Positions 37,430 through 50,025 of a DNA stretch of 64,000 nucleotides are shown in pieces (position 1 is the stretch's first letter; every line of letters starts with the position of its first letter). This DNA is from Mantis religiosa. Taxonomy: Eukaryota > Arthropoda > Insecta > Mantodea > Mantidae. The notes below the pieces were generated by a model. That model ran no database searches, had not been told where the DNA came from, and saw only the letters and a program-made list of their open reading frames with translations. Both the position numbers and the translations under genes were made by a program. The stretch lies in the NCBI GenBank assembly GCA_030765055.1, contig CM060947.1, forward strand, positions 52,493,611-52,557,610. Direction: 5' to 3'.

Positions 37430-37625
37430 GTACTCTGAAACTACGGAATACAAAACGTATGGGGTAAGGTTAATACGAAGTTGACACTGGGCAGTCGGAA
37501 CGGGTAACAGATAAGAAGCACGTTCTGCAAGCGTAAACACCGTAAGCGCATTGCCAGATAGCTAAAATCTTCTGAAAGTGTAACTGTCTTGAATGTTCTG
37601 GAATTCTACGGAAATTTCTAACACG
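37430..37625 (+). repeat. Dispersed repeat with heat-shock-type units, copy 1
   Basis: Positions 37457-37520 (GGGGTAAGGTTAATAC... CAGATAAGAAGCACG) resemble 56062-56130. Downstream, GAATGTTCTGGAATTC at 37591-37606 is a phased run of GAA/TTC units, as in heat shock elements. The copy at 56169 has the same kind of run. It may be part of an LTR. The SINE at 37657 follows closely. Confidence 0.4.
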
Positions 37626-37655
37626 TACATAAGCGAGCTGGTGAATTAGGGATTG

Positions 37656-37656
<1 letters not shown>

Positions 37657-37687
<31 letters not shown>

Positions 37688-37920
37688 TAATTTACGTCCT
37701 CCAACGCTAAGTCATATCGGACGATGAATGGAATGGGTGAAATGATGCTCAAATGAGCCCAGGGGCCATAGAGGTTAGAGCCACCCGACATTCGTCTTTT
37801 AGGATAAGGGAAAACCCCAGTAAAAACCTTATCCAGGCAACTCACCCTGACTGAGATTCGAACTCGGGACCTCTTGAACGTGAGGCAGACACGCTGTCAC
37901 CACGCTACCGAGGCGGGCGG
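37657..37920 (-). repeat. SINE-A, copy 4, best preserved
   Basis: On the minus strand it runs from CCGCCCGCCTCGGTAGCGTG at 37920, through the B box (GAGTTCGAATC, about 37854-37864), to a tail of 30 A residues (plus-strand T run 37657-37686). About 20 extra bases in the head (GTGACAGC...) are absent from other copies. No target duplication was found. Confidence 0.88.
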
Positions 37921-39147
37921 ATAACGTGCAGTATAATATGCTATAACGTCAGGAAAATAGAGACATCTTGTTTTCAACTTTCTAATGAGTGAAACGTCCG
38001 GAGAGGAGGCTGCGTCGTCCGTGTCCCATAACGCTATGAAGAATAGAGAAAGATAGGAGAAAAATGTTACTAGGTTATTAAATGAAAGTTAGTCACCCGA
38101 CAGTTCAAAATTGGACGAAATCACGGTATTAGAGTAACCTCGAAAACTGCTCAAGCAATATTGATAACTGAAAGCCCTTTTATTTCTGACGGTTTCTGAG
38201 ATAGAAGTAAACAGTGTTTAAATACTGAACAAAATCACAATATTACTCAAATTTTGAAGGCTCTATATGAAGGAACAGTTTTAGAGAAGTAAACTTAGAA
38301 GTAAGGCAGAGTTGTAACTTGTGCTCTCAGCTGGCTGCTACAGTTGTGAACGGAGCGATCTTTCTCTCAGAAAATCCATTGGTGGATCTGAGAACAGACA
38401 ACATGTTTATTTAAAATATAAATATATTTGTAATTTAAACATAAGCGAACATTCACTTGAGCTTCGTTTCATAAATCATCCATAACCAGAAGTGGTGTCA
38501 CTGTAGTCTGGGCTCAAATGTGGTACCATTAAATAGAGCTGTTCTAACCGACGGACATAGTTTTTCGGTTATGTGTGAGGTTCGCTTAAGAGGGAGGTTT
38601 CAGGTTCCATTTTCATCGACCGGCCACTTTGACATTTGAATGGGAATATGAGAAACTTCGCATGTCCATTTTTTTTTTTTTTTACAAAATTCAGTTATCT
38701 ATGACATTGTACTTAAAATATATAGGCGATCATAATGTAGAGAAACCCAAGAGGTTTTGACATTTTCTGTGCTGTTATGCAGCCATTGTGTCACCGAAAC
38801 TGAAGAGAAATCCCACATGTGCAAAGGATATGGGCTTTCTTAGAATTTTAATTTAACAGCACTGTTTCAAATAGAATAATAATCGGCCTGCTACTGTTTG
38901 ATTTAATCGATTTCTGATGTTGATAAAATGCCAGACAGTGCAGAATGTAAGGAAGAGCATATACTCCAACTGGCTGAACCATTTGTAATTCTACCAAACC
39001 CTATAAGTTAGGCTTATCGAGATACTGTGCCCATAAATGAGAATAAAATGCAAGACCTACTAAGACGATTTGTGCCATTCTTAACAAAAAATGAAATCAT
39101 TCAGAGCTTCTACGACGACATGTACAATTGGCCATCATGTGTCAAAG
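37921..39147. other. No gene seen
   Basis: 38120-38360 is weakly similar to 2143-2290 (shared CCTCGAAAAC(C/T)GCTCAA and CTGGCTGC(C/T)ACAGT). A T13 run is at about 38670. Confidence 0.5.
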
Positions 39148-39364
39148 AATGAACCTCGTTTTTTTTTATGGAATGGGTGAAATGATACTCAAATGAGCCC
39201 AGGGTTTATAGAGCTTACAGTTACCCAACATTTGTCTTTTAGGATAAGGGAAAACCCCAGAAAAGCTTATCCAGGTAACTCACCCTGACCGAGGTTCTAA
39301 CTCGGAACCTCTTGAACGTGAGGCAGACACGCCACCATCTACGCTACCGAAGCGGGCAATGAAC
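39148..39364 (-). repeat. SINE-A, copy 5, with short target duplication
   Basis: The copy lacks the last part of the tail region and begins after a T run at 39159. The head ends at 39357. AATGAAC at 39148-39154 and 39358-39364 is the likely target duplication. The B box is damaged (GTTCTAACTCGG on the plus strand). Confidence 0.8.
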
Positions 39365-42119
39365 TTTGTGTAGAATATAATGCCAAAGACAAATCTTTGG
39401 CACCATTTGTTTTATTTTTGTCCTTGTCAGCAATAAAGTGAGGGTTCTGTACAATTTATGCATATTTATTACCAAAGCCCACATGTTCACTAAATAAATG
39501 TCAACATAATTTCAAGAAAATGTATCCAGAATGTTTACAGTGCAATGGCATGCTTCCCTCTACATTTATTTCAACATAATATGGGAATAAAAGCTTACTT
39601 TAAGCATAATTTTAAGAACTAGAATGTTTTATGTATCTCCTGAAAAGTTTAGCTTTTTTGGACATGTAGGGTTTCTCAATATTCCGAATCATTTGGTTTC
39701 CTGGTTGGTAAGAGAATACTGAAGTAATTTCTGTTCTATATAAGTAATTTCCCTTTTATGCCTAGGAATCTCACCACGTCTCCATGTATCTATGTAAATT
39801 GCCTTGCACGAGGTGTCCCCTTGTTTTGTGTAACATATATCTACGAATACATAGAAGTTTGTCTAAACAAAGAATGTCGATAGGAAACGTTTATATAAGT
39901 TCATCTTTTTCAAACAAAAAGGTACATAAATGAAAAGGCTGTGCACCGTAATCCCAGAAAACAATGCTACTCATATTGAGAAACGTTACAAAAAATACAA
40001 ATAACTGTTATCAAATGAAACTATGATGGACTTGAAAGCTATATCTTGAATTTTCTGAGAATGGTCTCTGAAATTCTCTTTATTATGAGTGATTTTTCAG
40101 AACTGGTAACAAAAGGTGTAAGTACGGTTAAAGCATACAATTTGTGACAAATACATGTTAACAAGCTTTTCCTTTAAATGGATTATACAATATTTACACT
40201 TTTATAAAAACAAATTTTCGTTGCTTTGTCTGCTGGTTCATACAAATAGTAGAGAATTTCAAAGCCATCGCATAGGCATCAGACCTTAAGATTTGACAAT
40301 TGTTTAAGCCTACTGTATTTCCCTGTTGAAATTAGGGAATATGCAATAAAATATTTCTAAAATTGTTTACCTATGATTAATTTATGATCATCTCTTTTTA
40401 AGAGTAGTTTGTTGAATTGGTAGAGGAAGTCACGTGAACGTAACACAACATATATTATTTTTGAAGTACTGTCATTATTTTTTACTATCTCGTGATGTTT
40501 TCATAAGATTGTCTCTTCAGTTGTTATATCCCTCTGCTTAAAAGTGTAATGAATCTCTCGTACATTTCTTTATCGCATTACTTTAAGTTTCTAGACGAGT
40601 GGATAGGAAAAGTTGAATTCTTACATTCACCAGCCTAGTGTTTGATGAGGTTTCCTCAACAGTTGTCCTCACAAAACGGAAACAGACGCCCCTATCAAGT
40701 TTTGCAACAAGTTGTATCAGAAACCTTTGACAAATGTTCGTATGGTTGCATATATATCCTTCCATTTAACAGTTTCGAGTTTCTAGACAGGACGGGCAGT
40801 TTCCTGGGAGTGGCAAGACCCGGGGGCAGAAGACGCTGCTTTAAAACTGTGGGGGACAGGCGATAACAATACTGCCTGAGAACCAAGTGTTTGTTTCTGG
40901 ACTTTGGGCAGTAATAAAACAAGTGCCAGTACATTCAAGTTTCTGGTTCCGTCGTAGAACATTGCAGTAAAGATGGGGGAGTAATTGTTACTGAAACACC
41001 TTCTCTTTCTAGTGATCTGGCATATTGGAAAACAAATTCAAAATTACAGAAATAAAAAAACTGCAACTTGTATTATCCAGCTGCAACAGTTTTCTCTGAA
41101 ATTCTATAGCACAGCAGGCCTCATATGTGACAGTAAAAGAAATAGACCCCGAAACAGTGAGACTACTACTATTTTTGAATAACAACTTATAAAAGTGTAC
41201 TGTCTTGCTTTTAAATATATAATGTAGAGTTTAAAAATAAGAACACTGATGGTTTTAAGTTTTCCCTCATTAAACGTGTACACCTATTTAATTTTATTGT
41301 CATTACCCGGTTCTCCCTACATTCTATTTTGTACTGAAACTAGAACGTACAAATGACGGTATCCAGTATCGAAGTGTCGGGCATCGTGGAAAATATCGAG
41401 TATCGATATCGAGAATCGAGTATTGAGAAAAAGTATGGTCAATCCATCCCTATTTTATCTTATAGATAATCACGAGAATAGCACTTCAAATCCATCACAA
41501 TGTAGCCAGCTCTTAAATTTCCTGTATCTATACCATTGCAGCTACAAGGAAATTTGTAATCATGTCACTTCTACAGCTGTGCAACACGAATTAAATACAA
41601 GAATTTGTAAGAACTACACAAGAATAAATAGAGAAAGGAATGTGAATTGAGTACATCATATTCTTTTCAACTCATTGCCAACTAAAACTACCAACGCATC
41701 TAAAGTTAAATGTCAAACTTACATTGTGACGAGTATTTTCGATAGCGAACAGAAACTCGATAATTAGAAAGAAATAGAGATGTGGTAAAGACATCAGTTC
41801 TTGACTGGGCAATAAACAGAAAGTACTGCAATCGTTAAAAGCTCGTTAGGTTCTCGACTAAATATACATACCTACTGCTTCAATTAACATGTGATCTGTG
41901 ATTCAAATGTCCTCTGACTTCGCAAGCTGCACACAGAGGACCTCTATTTACCTTTCTTCCCACTATTTTTATTTTATTTTATTTCCTGGCGCTTAATTCT
42001 CTCTTTTCCTTGCTACCATTTTTCAAGAACTTCTTTCGTTTCTTGTTAGTGTGCTTTTACCCCAAACTCCTAATTTCTCTTTCCATTTATCCATGCATTT
42101 CAGTTGCTGCTTATAGTAA
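39365..42119. other. AT-rich, no gene
   Basis: TATCGA-type repeats (ATCGAGTATCGATATCGAG) occur near 41395-41425. Nothing else was recognised. Confidence 0.6.
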
Positions 42120-42325
42120 GCACAGGAAGTATTCTTTTCTTTTTGAGTATAATAAAGCCCGCTTTCACTACATGCGGCACCGCAGGCTGTGACACTGATG
42201 ATACATGCAATGAAGATGGAGCACTGGTGGAATGAGATGGTGATGGAAACGCAGCCCTATGCCACTTTCTCCACCACAAATCTCATATGTGGTCACCTGG
42301 ATTCGAACCCGGGCCGTAGGAAGCA
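42120..42325 (-). repeat. Possible truncated tRNA-derived SINE
   Basis: On the minus strand the B box GGGTTCGAATCC at 42302-42313 begins a unique-looking body that ends at an A-rich stretch (about 42120-42145). No A box or target duplication was found. Confidence 0.35.
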
Positions 42326-42370
42326 TTCTATGATATCTAAACATTCGATACCAAGATTTGTCCGCAAATG

Positions 42371-43017
42371 CATGTTTTGAGGATTGGGATTGGGATTTTC
42401 ATTACTGAGGGGATTCGGTACGTAGGCCACCATGCTGGGTCCTTTCTACCTATGCCCCCAAGTGGGGGTACCCCCGGGAGGAAGGATGAGGCGAAGGAGA
42501 CAGAGGGCGGCCGACTCAGGGAGCCACGACAGTACAGAGGGTAGGGTCCCTACAGTTTACTTGAATAGAGACTTCCCTCGACAGGCCAGGACAATGAACC
42601 CGCTCCCCCAACCCTAATAGTCCCAGGCAGGCGATCTGAGCCCCAAAGGCCCCTGACTGGTGGTCCCGAAATCACCCCAGCAGAGGAGCTGCGGTCGGCA
42701 ACCGACCTACCGGAGGAGCAAGTAGTTTTCCTCAGAGCATATCATCCTGCCATTACCGCCGAGACACCCGCCGACACTTCTACCCTGAAAGAGACCACCA
42801 GATAAGAGATGATGTGACATAATGATGGAGATGAAATGGAGGCACAGGAAATTCTGGGGATGCAATTACCGTACCTAGCATTCGCCTAGCGATCAGGAAC
42901 ACCACAGAAAAAACTCATGGGTTAGATAGGTTCGCCACGGGAATCGAACCCGGGCCTCTCGAATGTGGGCCACAGACGAAATCCCCTGAGCCATCCCGCT
43001 AGGTCATGTTTTGAGGA
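42371..43017 (-). repeat. SINE-L, copy 2, complete, with 13-bp duplication
   Basis: The element is 621 bp (42384-43004) between perfect copies of CATGTTTTGAGGA (42371-42383 and 43005-43017). On the minus strand the head starts CTAGCGGGATGGCTCAGGGG (A box) and reaches the B box GGGTTCGATTCCC at about 42950. The long GC-richer body ends in ATCCCAATCCCAA, a short oligonucleotide tail instead of poly-A. This is the reference copy for the family (others at 9207 and 57227). It is long for a SINE. Confidence 0.9.
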
Positions 43018-43799
43018 ACCCAGAAAGTTTTTTCTAGAAAATGTGTGTGTCTTTGTGTGTGTATGTGTGTGCAGCAAACTGATTAGTCGGCACACGAAAA
43101 AGCAATAAAACAGGTTAGAATGGGTACAATGTAGGGCAAGAACGCTTGCACATGTTAAACATGCGTTACAATTTTTATGTAGCTATATTAACATACTGAA
43201 CATTTTCAGGCATTTTCAGTATCTTTAATAATACCTTTTATTATTTGAAAATTTTGTACTGATAATTTGTTGAACATTTTTAGTTTTTGTACAAAAAGCA
43301 CTGAAATTTCAGAAAATTTTATTTTTTTAAACAACTATTGTGAGTCTCAGAGAAAAATCCCTTCTCATTATTATTCTTATGAGTCTGCTTAATACACACA
43401 AAAAATTCATATTTTTGGTTGAGTAGTTTTTTTTAAAAAAAAAAAAGTGTACCAGAACCTGATAAAAATGTGAAACTGAGAAAAATAGCTTTAAAGTTTA
43501 TATATTGATTACTGACTTCTCACATGAGTCAGAACATTACTGCTGCATAGTCTGGACTGGTCTGGACCCTCTGTATTCTCACTTGTTCTTTCTAAGTTCC
43601 TCTTCATTTTTCTTGCCTTCTTGGCTAGTTCTTCAACCATTTTATCTGCTTTCAGGACTCGCAGCTCATCAATTTCTGTATATGACTACTATCATGATTT
43701 ATTTATTATCCAATTTGTTATTCATATTTTACCCAAAGGTATATTAGGAGTAAAGTTTACAAATTTATGAATACAATACAATTTACAAAAACATAACAA
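43018..43799. other. No gene seen
   Basis: AT-rich. A T8A13 run is at about 43430-43446. Confidence 0.6.
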
Positions 43800-44740
43800 A
43801 TTTGATATCAAGCTGACAAACGGTAAACATCAAGCTGAATCATATAGCTTAAGAAATATTTTGTTTAAGAAATCCATGAAATATTGATAAGTTTTGTAAT
43901 TCATCAGAATATGTGTAAGTGGTTTTGAGAAAGTGTAGCCTAAGCTTTGAAGCAATAATTCAAGTTCGTATCTTTCAAAACAGAAAAACGGTCAATCAAA
44001 TAAAATTTGAGGGACATCTTGAAGATGATTTCCACAAATACAGTCAGATGTGGATTTGATTTTGAATCTAAATAAGTAAGCTGAAAATTTGCCATGGCCA
44101 GTTAAGAATTGAGTGAGAACTTGGTTAGGATTAACGAATTTACATTTATGTTTGTCAGAAACTGTTGGGAAATATAAATTCTTAGTCAATGCACCACAAT
44201 CACTTTTAACCAGTATTCATTCCAGTCGTTAATGATAATCTCCTTTAATGTTTACCTCACATAAGAAATAGGGCATAGAGTGTATGTCTCATGAAGATCT
44301 GAAGTCGCAGCTCTCTTTGCAAGCTCATCTGCACCTTCATTTCCGGCAATCCCTACGTGCCCTCTGACCCATTGAATACACAGATGAGAGCTACATAATA
44401 ATTGACTTCTTATTTTAGCTGAAATAGGACTGCTGTTTTTTGGTATCTTTCAAAGTTGCAATTGCTGCTTGTGAGTCACTGCAAAGGCGAGCGGTACATT
44501 GTAAGTTGTTGCACTATTTCACTGCTTCACGGATTGCTAATAATGAGCTTGAAAGACTGAACACTCATTGGCAAGTCTGAACATGGAAGAATGGCATTCT
44601 ATGGAGCGAGAGAATACTACAAACGCACATCCTACTTTAGCACTTTTAAAAAGCCCTTCAGCTATCCGAGAGCCATCTATCATGATTAGCACATGTATTA
44701 TGTGACCTGGGCCTACTAATTTCAATATTACATGTGGTTT
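43800..44740 (-). pseudogene. Non-LTR retrotransposon RNase H and C-terminal domain
   Basis: Minus-strand frames read MIDGSRIAEGLF and KVGCAFVVF (first catalytic D, about 44680), RLANECSVFQAH, CSDSQAAIATL (second D, about 44455) and IQWVRGHVGIAGNEGADELA (third D, about 44325-44385). This is the order of RNase H domains in I/R1-like non-LTR polyproteins. After a stop, 44189-43992 continues with QVLTQFLTGHGKFSAYLFRF and CICGNHLQDVPQILFD, a C-terminal zinc-finger-like region. The conserved glutamate of RNase H appears lost (FQAH for FQAE). At least two frameshifts or stops are present. The reverse transcriptase is absent. Confidence 0.85.
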
Positions 44741-45361
44741 AATGGTCTATTGTATTTATATTTTCCACATTTACTTTTCTATGTTTATTAAAACGATTGC
44801 CTATACGCTTTTTCTTTCAAAATGTTTTTGGCCTACCCATATCATATATTCACCAATAACTAGTACAAAATATTATTCAGAACAAATAACTGTTCACATA
44901 CACAACCAAAGACAGAAGAAAAACTAGCATCATTGGAGTTACGGTGGTACCAGCAGAAAGTTTGGAAGATCCCTTACAAAACAAGGCTTAGTTTAGAACT
45001 ATCTGTTCAGTATTACAGAAGCTATGATCGATTTTCTGAAAGCTCACGAAGAAGGGCGTGGCAAAAACTTAACACCCACTAATATAATTAGCAAATTAGG
45101 TATAAAATATTGCTTCAATTAACTTTCTAACCATATATTTGTAATCTAGAGGGATGACATAATAATAAAATGTAAAAATAAAAAAAGAGTTAATTTTAAC
45201 CCCAAGTGCAGTACCTTCTCATGTTAAAGACGTTGCTACCAGAATTATTAACATTTAAATTAATGAGTTTATTAATAAATAATAAGAACACAGAAAATTA
45301 TTTGCAGTAAACAGATTACGTATCATTCCATTCCAAGACATATTAAAGTAAATGCATAATA
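44741..45361. other. No gene seen
   Basis: AT-rich with short open frames only. Confidence 0.6.
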
Positions 45362-45790
45362 TGACTTTGTGGGCTCATGGAATTAAAAGTCTAGTTTGCT
45401 GAAATTTAAAATGGTCTTTATTTAAATGAAAAGAAACTTTGTAAACCCCTTACAGGCTCTAAAAATGACGCGACTTTCACCAGTTCCGTCTCTCGTTGCT
45501 TCACCACACGCAAACAAACAAAAGAATTCATTTGTGGTACACTTCAAGCAGTCGCACACGCAATTAACAACTGCTGTACACTACTACTGTCCATTAACAA
45601 CTGCCCGGCAACTCTCACGCCCCAACTTTTATATCTCTACCATTGTTTCCAGAAACTTGCCGACGCTTCATGGCCTTTCACGACGATAAGAGAAAGAGAG
45701 GGAACTGTCCAGACATCTCTCTCGGCAAGCGTCCAGCGCGCGCACCACTATCTGTCTCTTTCTTTCTTTCCTGTCCAACTCAGTCAACAT
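45362..45790 (-). mobile_element. LTR-like fragment with TATA and AATAAA
   Basis: On the minus strand, GTTTCTGGAAAC (45645-45656) is followed about 12 bases on by GATATAAAAG. AATAAA comes about 210 bases later (45417-45424). The end resembles the 3' end of the LTR-like piece at 3515-3580 (shared GACTTTTAATTC and GCCCACA). The plus-strand left edge starts TGACTTTG. No partner end or target duplication was found, so the right limit is a guess. Confidence 0.45.
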
Positions 45791-47465
45791 GTTTAGCTTA
45801 AGGCTTAAAAAAAAAAAAAAACTCAGTACGTCAGTGAGCTGCGTGAACAGGACGTATATCAGCTCTGGAAATTAAAAAAAGATAGATAATTCCTGGGGTT
45901 TAACAAGTGACAGATTAAAATACAAGAAATTTAAGATTTGATAGCTTGTAAGGCTGGTATTCACAGTCGCTAATTAGGCGGAACTTAATTGCATTAAATA
46001 GCACGTGCTTCTAAAATTCCTATCTTACAGCCTTAACAATGGTTTGTATAAACTGTGATCGATTATCGGCTGTCTATAACGCCTAAAGACGGCAAGAAGA
46101 TTCGCGTCTCGCGGCAACTTACTCTTCTCATTGTTATTATGGTTTAAACTGTAAATTTATTAATACTTCCAAGGTTAACAAAGTTATAGTTCAAGAGTGA
46201 CAGTTTTTGGTGGAAAGATTCAACACAGTTAATACGACATTCTCAAAAAGGACCTAGCTCGCGTCAAAAAGTCGTTTAGTACTCTCAATTATCAGACAGC
46301 CTAAATTTTGTTGTCTATCTTCACACTCACTCAAAGATCCCACAGATCACATACAGGTAGCAGCAGGTAGCAGATTCACCATATACGGAGGAGATATTGC
46401 GGACGCAACAAAGGTGTCGCATAAGCAATTACCTGTTTAACTAAAACTGCAATAAAATATCAAATTTACTCTGTAGGTAATAGCATTTGAATACTAAAAT
46501 GTAATTAACGAGCTATATATCCGTTGAAATCTGCATATTGCACTTTCAAGTCGAACATAATCTTGCACTGCTTTAGTATGGGTAGTGAAAAGGTAAAAGT
46601 GATAAAATTTTGCACAGTTTTTCAGGAAAAAGGAAAGCATTAATCATAAACGTTATTCGGTTGTTATTGGTTGCCAGAGCAACGCTTTAAAAGATTTCTG
46701 AAGAGGCGACTCGTAAAATGGAATTGCCGGAAAATTTGAAGTTAGTTTTATGACGTAGTAGCTGTTATACTGGGCGACGTATCGAGAGTTAAAAATTTAA
46801 GGTGACACTATAAAAGTGCAGTAGCTAACCGTTTTTATGTCCAGGTATAAAAATAGAAGATTACGATGACAAAAATGGTTGTCAATTTGCGAGGTGCGTC
46901 GGGATTTTTGGGTCCGCCGTTGCAGGGGGCGTATTGATCTATTAAATCACCTGCAGGGAACGCTTGTCAGTACACTAAACGTAGGGATGGGGTGAAAGAA
47001 CGGAGCAGAAACTATCCGAAACAGATAAAGAGTTAGCGTCCATTGCAGACTGTGTGGGCTGCAACCCTCCCCCATCCCTGTACCTGTCTGTGAGCGTATA
47101 CGGATTCTGGGTCCATGGAAAATGATGGCCAGTTCTCGAATTCATTGCCGGAAAACTTCCCTCTGACACCTCTACCTATTTCTGTCTCATAGTTTTACTT
47201 TCTCTGCCGCTTGCATAAGACAGAGAAAGTGGTAGAAATATTCGACCGAAAATTCGATATCGAGGCTTTATCTGAAATGCGCACATGAGGTCATCTCCTC
47301 TAAGTTACTTGTATCAGGTGAGGTGGTTAAATGTTGTACACCATCTCGCCGTGGTAGCTCAAGCGATAAGAACATCACCATGGAATTCTGATTTAACTTT
47401 CCAAGGAATATATTGTCAAATTTAAACATTTGCTAAAATAATCTCATGTGTTATATTCACATCAT
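45791..47465. other. No gene; motif Z copy 2
   Basis: Motif Z is at 46053-46093. An A15 run is at about 45807-45821. A short tRNA-like 5' half (GTGGTAGCTCAAGCG) is at about 47351. Nothing coding. Confidence 0.6.
46053..46093 (+). repeat. Motif Z, copy 2
   Basis: CTGTGATCGATTATCGGCTG and CTATAACGCCTAAAGACGGC, in that order, match copy 3 (53100) and copy 1 (1113). Confidence 0.55.
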
Positions 47466-47807
47466 CTTCTAATAAAAGTTGGTTGGTTGGCTGGTTACCA
47501 ACACTCCCCACATGGTAGCCTTGGCCTTCCGGGTAACTTTGCCCCTCCACGGGACCCATTTCTCAGGTGGAGGCACCCAGAGGGCGGGCCCATTACCTGA
47601 TAGAGAGGATGACGGTGAGGCAAGAAGACTTACAGCTCATAGAAGCACGTTGGGCATAGAAGACACTGCATATGTGTTAGACAGTGGTAAAGGTGTTGAT
47701 AGGGCCGACTTAAAATCGCCAATCGCTGGAATCGAACTCGGGACCCTTTGCAAGGGAGCCGCGAACGAAACAAGTGCGCTACCCCGGTGCACATACCTTC
47801 TAATAAA
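47466..47807 (-). repeat. SINE-D with 11-bp target duplication
   Basis: The element (47477-47796) lies between perfect copies of CTTCTAATAAA (47466-47476 and 47797-47807). On the minus strand the head reads CACCGGGGTAGCGCACTTG (A box), with the B box GAGTTCGATTCC at about 47730-47741. The tail is (CCAA)n, seen as TTGGTTGGTTGG on the plus strand at 47479-47490. It is a tRNA-derived SINE and the only copy of this family here. Confidence 0.88.
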
Positions 47808-48587
47808 GTAAAGTAGAATAAAGGACTAAGTAGTCCTAACAAACGTTTGCAGAAAAAGAAAGAATTTGAATATACAAAACTCATCATATTCTTTATCTTC
47901 AAAGCTTAAAAATTCTACTACATTTTTTTCTAAAAAAATGAGACATTTCAAATACCAAAAAATGTAGCATTTACCAAGTTAACTGTTAATAGTGCCATCA
48001 GACTTACTTAGTAGGACCAAAGATAACATAGAAACCAGATTGAAGGAATAATTTGGAAATATTAATATAAACAGATTGATAAGTAAGCCTAGACAGAAGT
48101 TTTTGGTCATTTAACCATGAAATAAAATCCGAAATTAAAATATTAAAACAATAGAATAGACAGACAGAATTAATGCTTTGAAAAATAAAATTTGCATATC
48201 AATTTTTTAAATACCGTCAATAGATTCGGTAAATAAGTTTGTTTTGACCCCGGTAGATGGCAGCAAGATAACTTACCCGTCAACTTACGAAAGTAACCAA
48301 AAGGTTGATCAGTCTGCTGGCTGAGTATGATGTAAACGTCGCGAAACCGGTCCCAGGGGATTTAGAGAATTTGAACCAGATAATTGAAGTGTGCTACTAA
48401 GTGTTGTAGCTTATTTATAATATTAACATTATATTCTTTTTATATTTTATTAATTTATTAACTTTTTATAAACTTTGTACATTCGCAGAACAGGTCCATT
48501 TGAAATACTTCAGCTATTTAGTGATGAAAGAATTATTGTCAAAATCAGTTGAGTGGGTTTGGAAATCATCCTACATATACAGACCTG
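47808..48587. other. No gene seen
   Basis: AT-rich spacer. Confidence 0.6.
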
Positions 48588-48599
48588 TACGAGGACTGT

Positions 48600-50025
48600 T
48601 CAGTTGACAACGTACCTTTACTCATCCTCATAATTTTGATGGTCCTTCTCAAAATAGTCTCCTCAATGCGATGCACTTGTCCCAGCGTTTCTGCCAGGCT
48701 TCGAAGATATGCTGGAAACTACTTTTGAGAGATCCTTTAAAATCGCCTCCGCAGCCTTCACCACTGTGTAGCAATATATTGGTTTCACATTGGGGCGACA
48801 GTTTGATACAATTTTTAATGGGTGGCGCACAGTTCCACGTTAACGCTACAGTTTGAAGCAAATAGTGTTTGGCTCGGGGTAAAGCAATGAGGTTTGTCAC
48901 AGGGTATGCGTGAGTATGTATGAGAAGGATGCTTTTAATGACACTGGAATACCCGTTTCAAACTGGTTTAATGACTGCTTCTTTTATCAGAACATCAAAC
49001 TTAAAGTTGCCGACCAAGGGTTACCAATATATCACTGTTCAGAGAGACTGAAGGTGGAATGCTTATTACTCGATAAACTAAATTCGTTCTTCACGTACAT
49101 ATGAACTGACAAATATCTCCTCTCTTCACTTTTGGTCTCCTTTGACCAAGAGAGGAGAAGAGGACTGCCGTAATCGGCTTCGCGCCGAGGACTGACTGTC
49201 CTTACTGGGCACAGCTGCGCGTGGGTGTATGTGACTTTCACTTTCTCGAAGCCCTTTATTCAACCAAAGATTACCTTTGTGACTATTTTGTCATGCCATT
49301 ATGAAAGGTCCGAAGAATACCCTATTCAAACAAAGTCAAGTGCTAACGTTTAGAACTCTGCTAAGGACACTGTTTCTTACGTTTCTTTTGTTAAAAGAAA
49401 TATTCACCCCAACTGCTCTTCGACTAAACTGCCCCTGCACCTATTGTAACAAAGAACCAACATTCCGTTGAAATCCATAATGATTCTTTACTTATTTCGA
49501 TCCTTTAATTTCGGTATCAACTGCCTCTGATGATGGATAATGCCACCTACGAATGCGTTTCTTCAAGTTAGGGAATAGAAAAAAGTCACAAGGGGCTAAA
49601 TCCGAGGGTGAGGGATGCACTTTAGTTGACTTTTGCAAGATTTTCAGCAACAACATTGCCAACATGCTGGCACGCATTATCGTGGTACAGCATCCAGCCT
49701 GCTTCACGGAAATGCGGCACACAGTGAAATGTTAAGTATTTTAGAAAGTGATCGTAAGGTAATTCGTCGATCCTCTCTCACAATAGCAGCTGCAGTGTTG
49801 ATGTTTTCTTCTGTAAGAGCAATAACTGGAGCACCGGATCCACCTTCCTTTGAAATTGATTGTCTCTCCTCTTTAAACATCTTAAACCACCTTCGAGCTG
49901 TGCTATAGGGAAGAACAGACTTTCCATAGACCTCCTGTAACATTGTATAAGCCTCAGCTTAAGATTTGTTGAGACGAAAGCAGGATTTCAAAGCCGCATA
50001 TTGTTCCTCGCGTGTTACCTCCATT
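48600..50025 (-). pseudogene. Deleted, interrupted mariner family III transposase
   Basis: From an ATG at about 50023 the amino-terminal half reads on past YGKSVLPYSTARRWFKMFKE and REDRRITLRSLSKILNISL, with a stop near 49960. It then joins at the deletion to a broken HDNA-type region. FPNLKKRIRRWHYPSSEAV (49560-49500) and, beyond the inserted LTR, a WQKRWDKCIALR C-terminal stretch (48690-48650) remain. The first catalytic aspartate motif is deleted. Confidence 0.85.
48767..49519. mobile_element. Probable solo LTR, 753 bp
   Basis: The insertion starts TGTAGC and ends GGTATCA, giving the TG...CA ends of an LTR. It is bounded by ACTG (48763-48766 and 49520-49523), a 4-bp duplication typical of gypsy-type integration. 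The surrounding mariner sequence (GCCTTCACCACTG, then CTCTGATGATGG) is contiguous once it is removed, compared with 15301-15330 and 60396-60415. No protein, primer-binding site or second LTR is present. The family is unknown. Confidence 0.65.
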
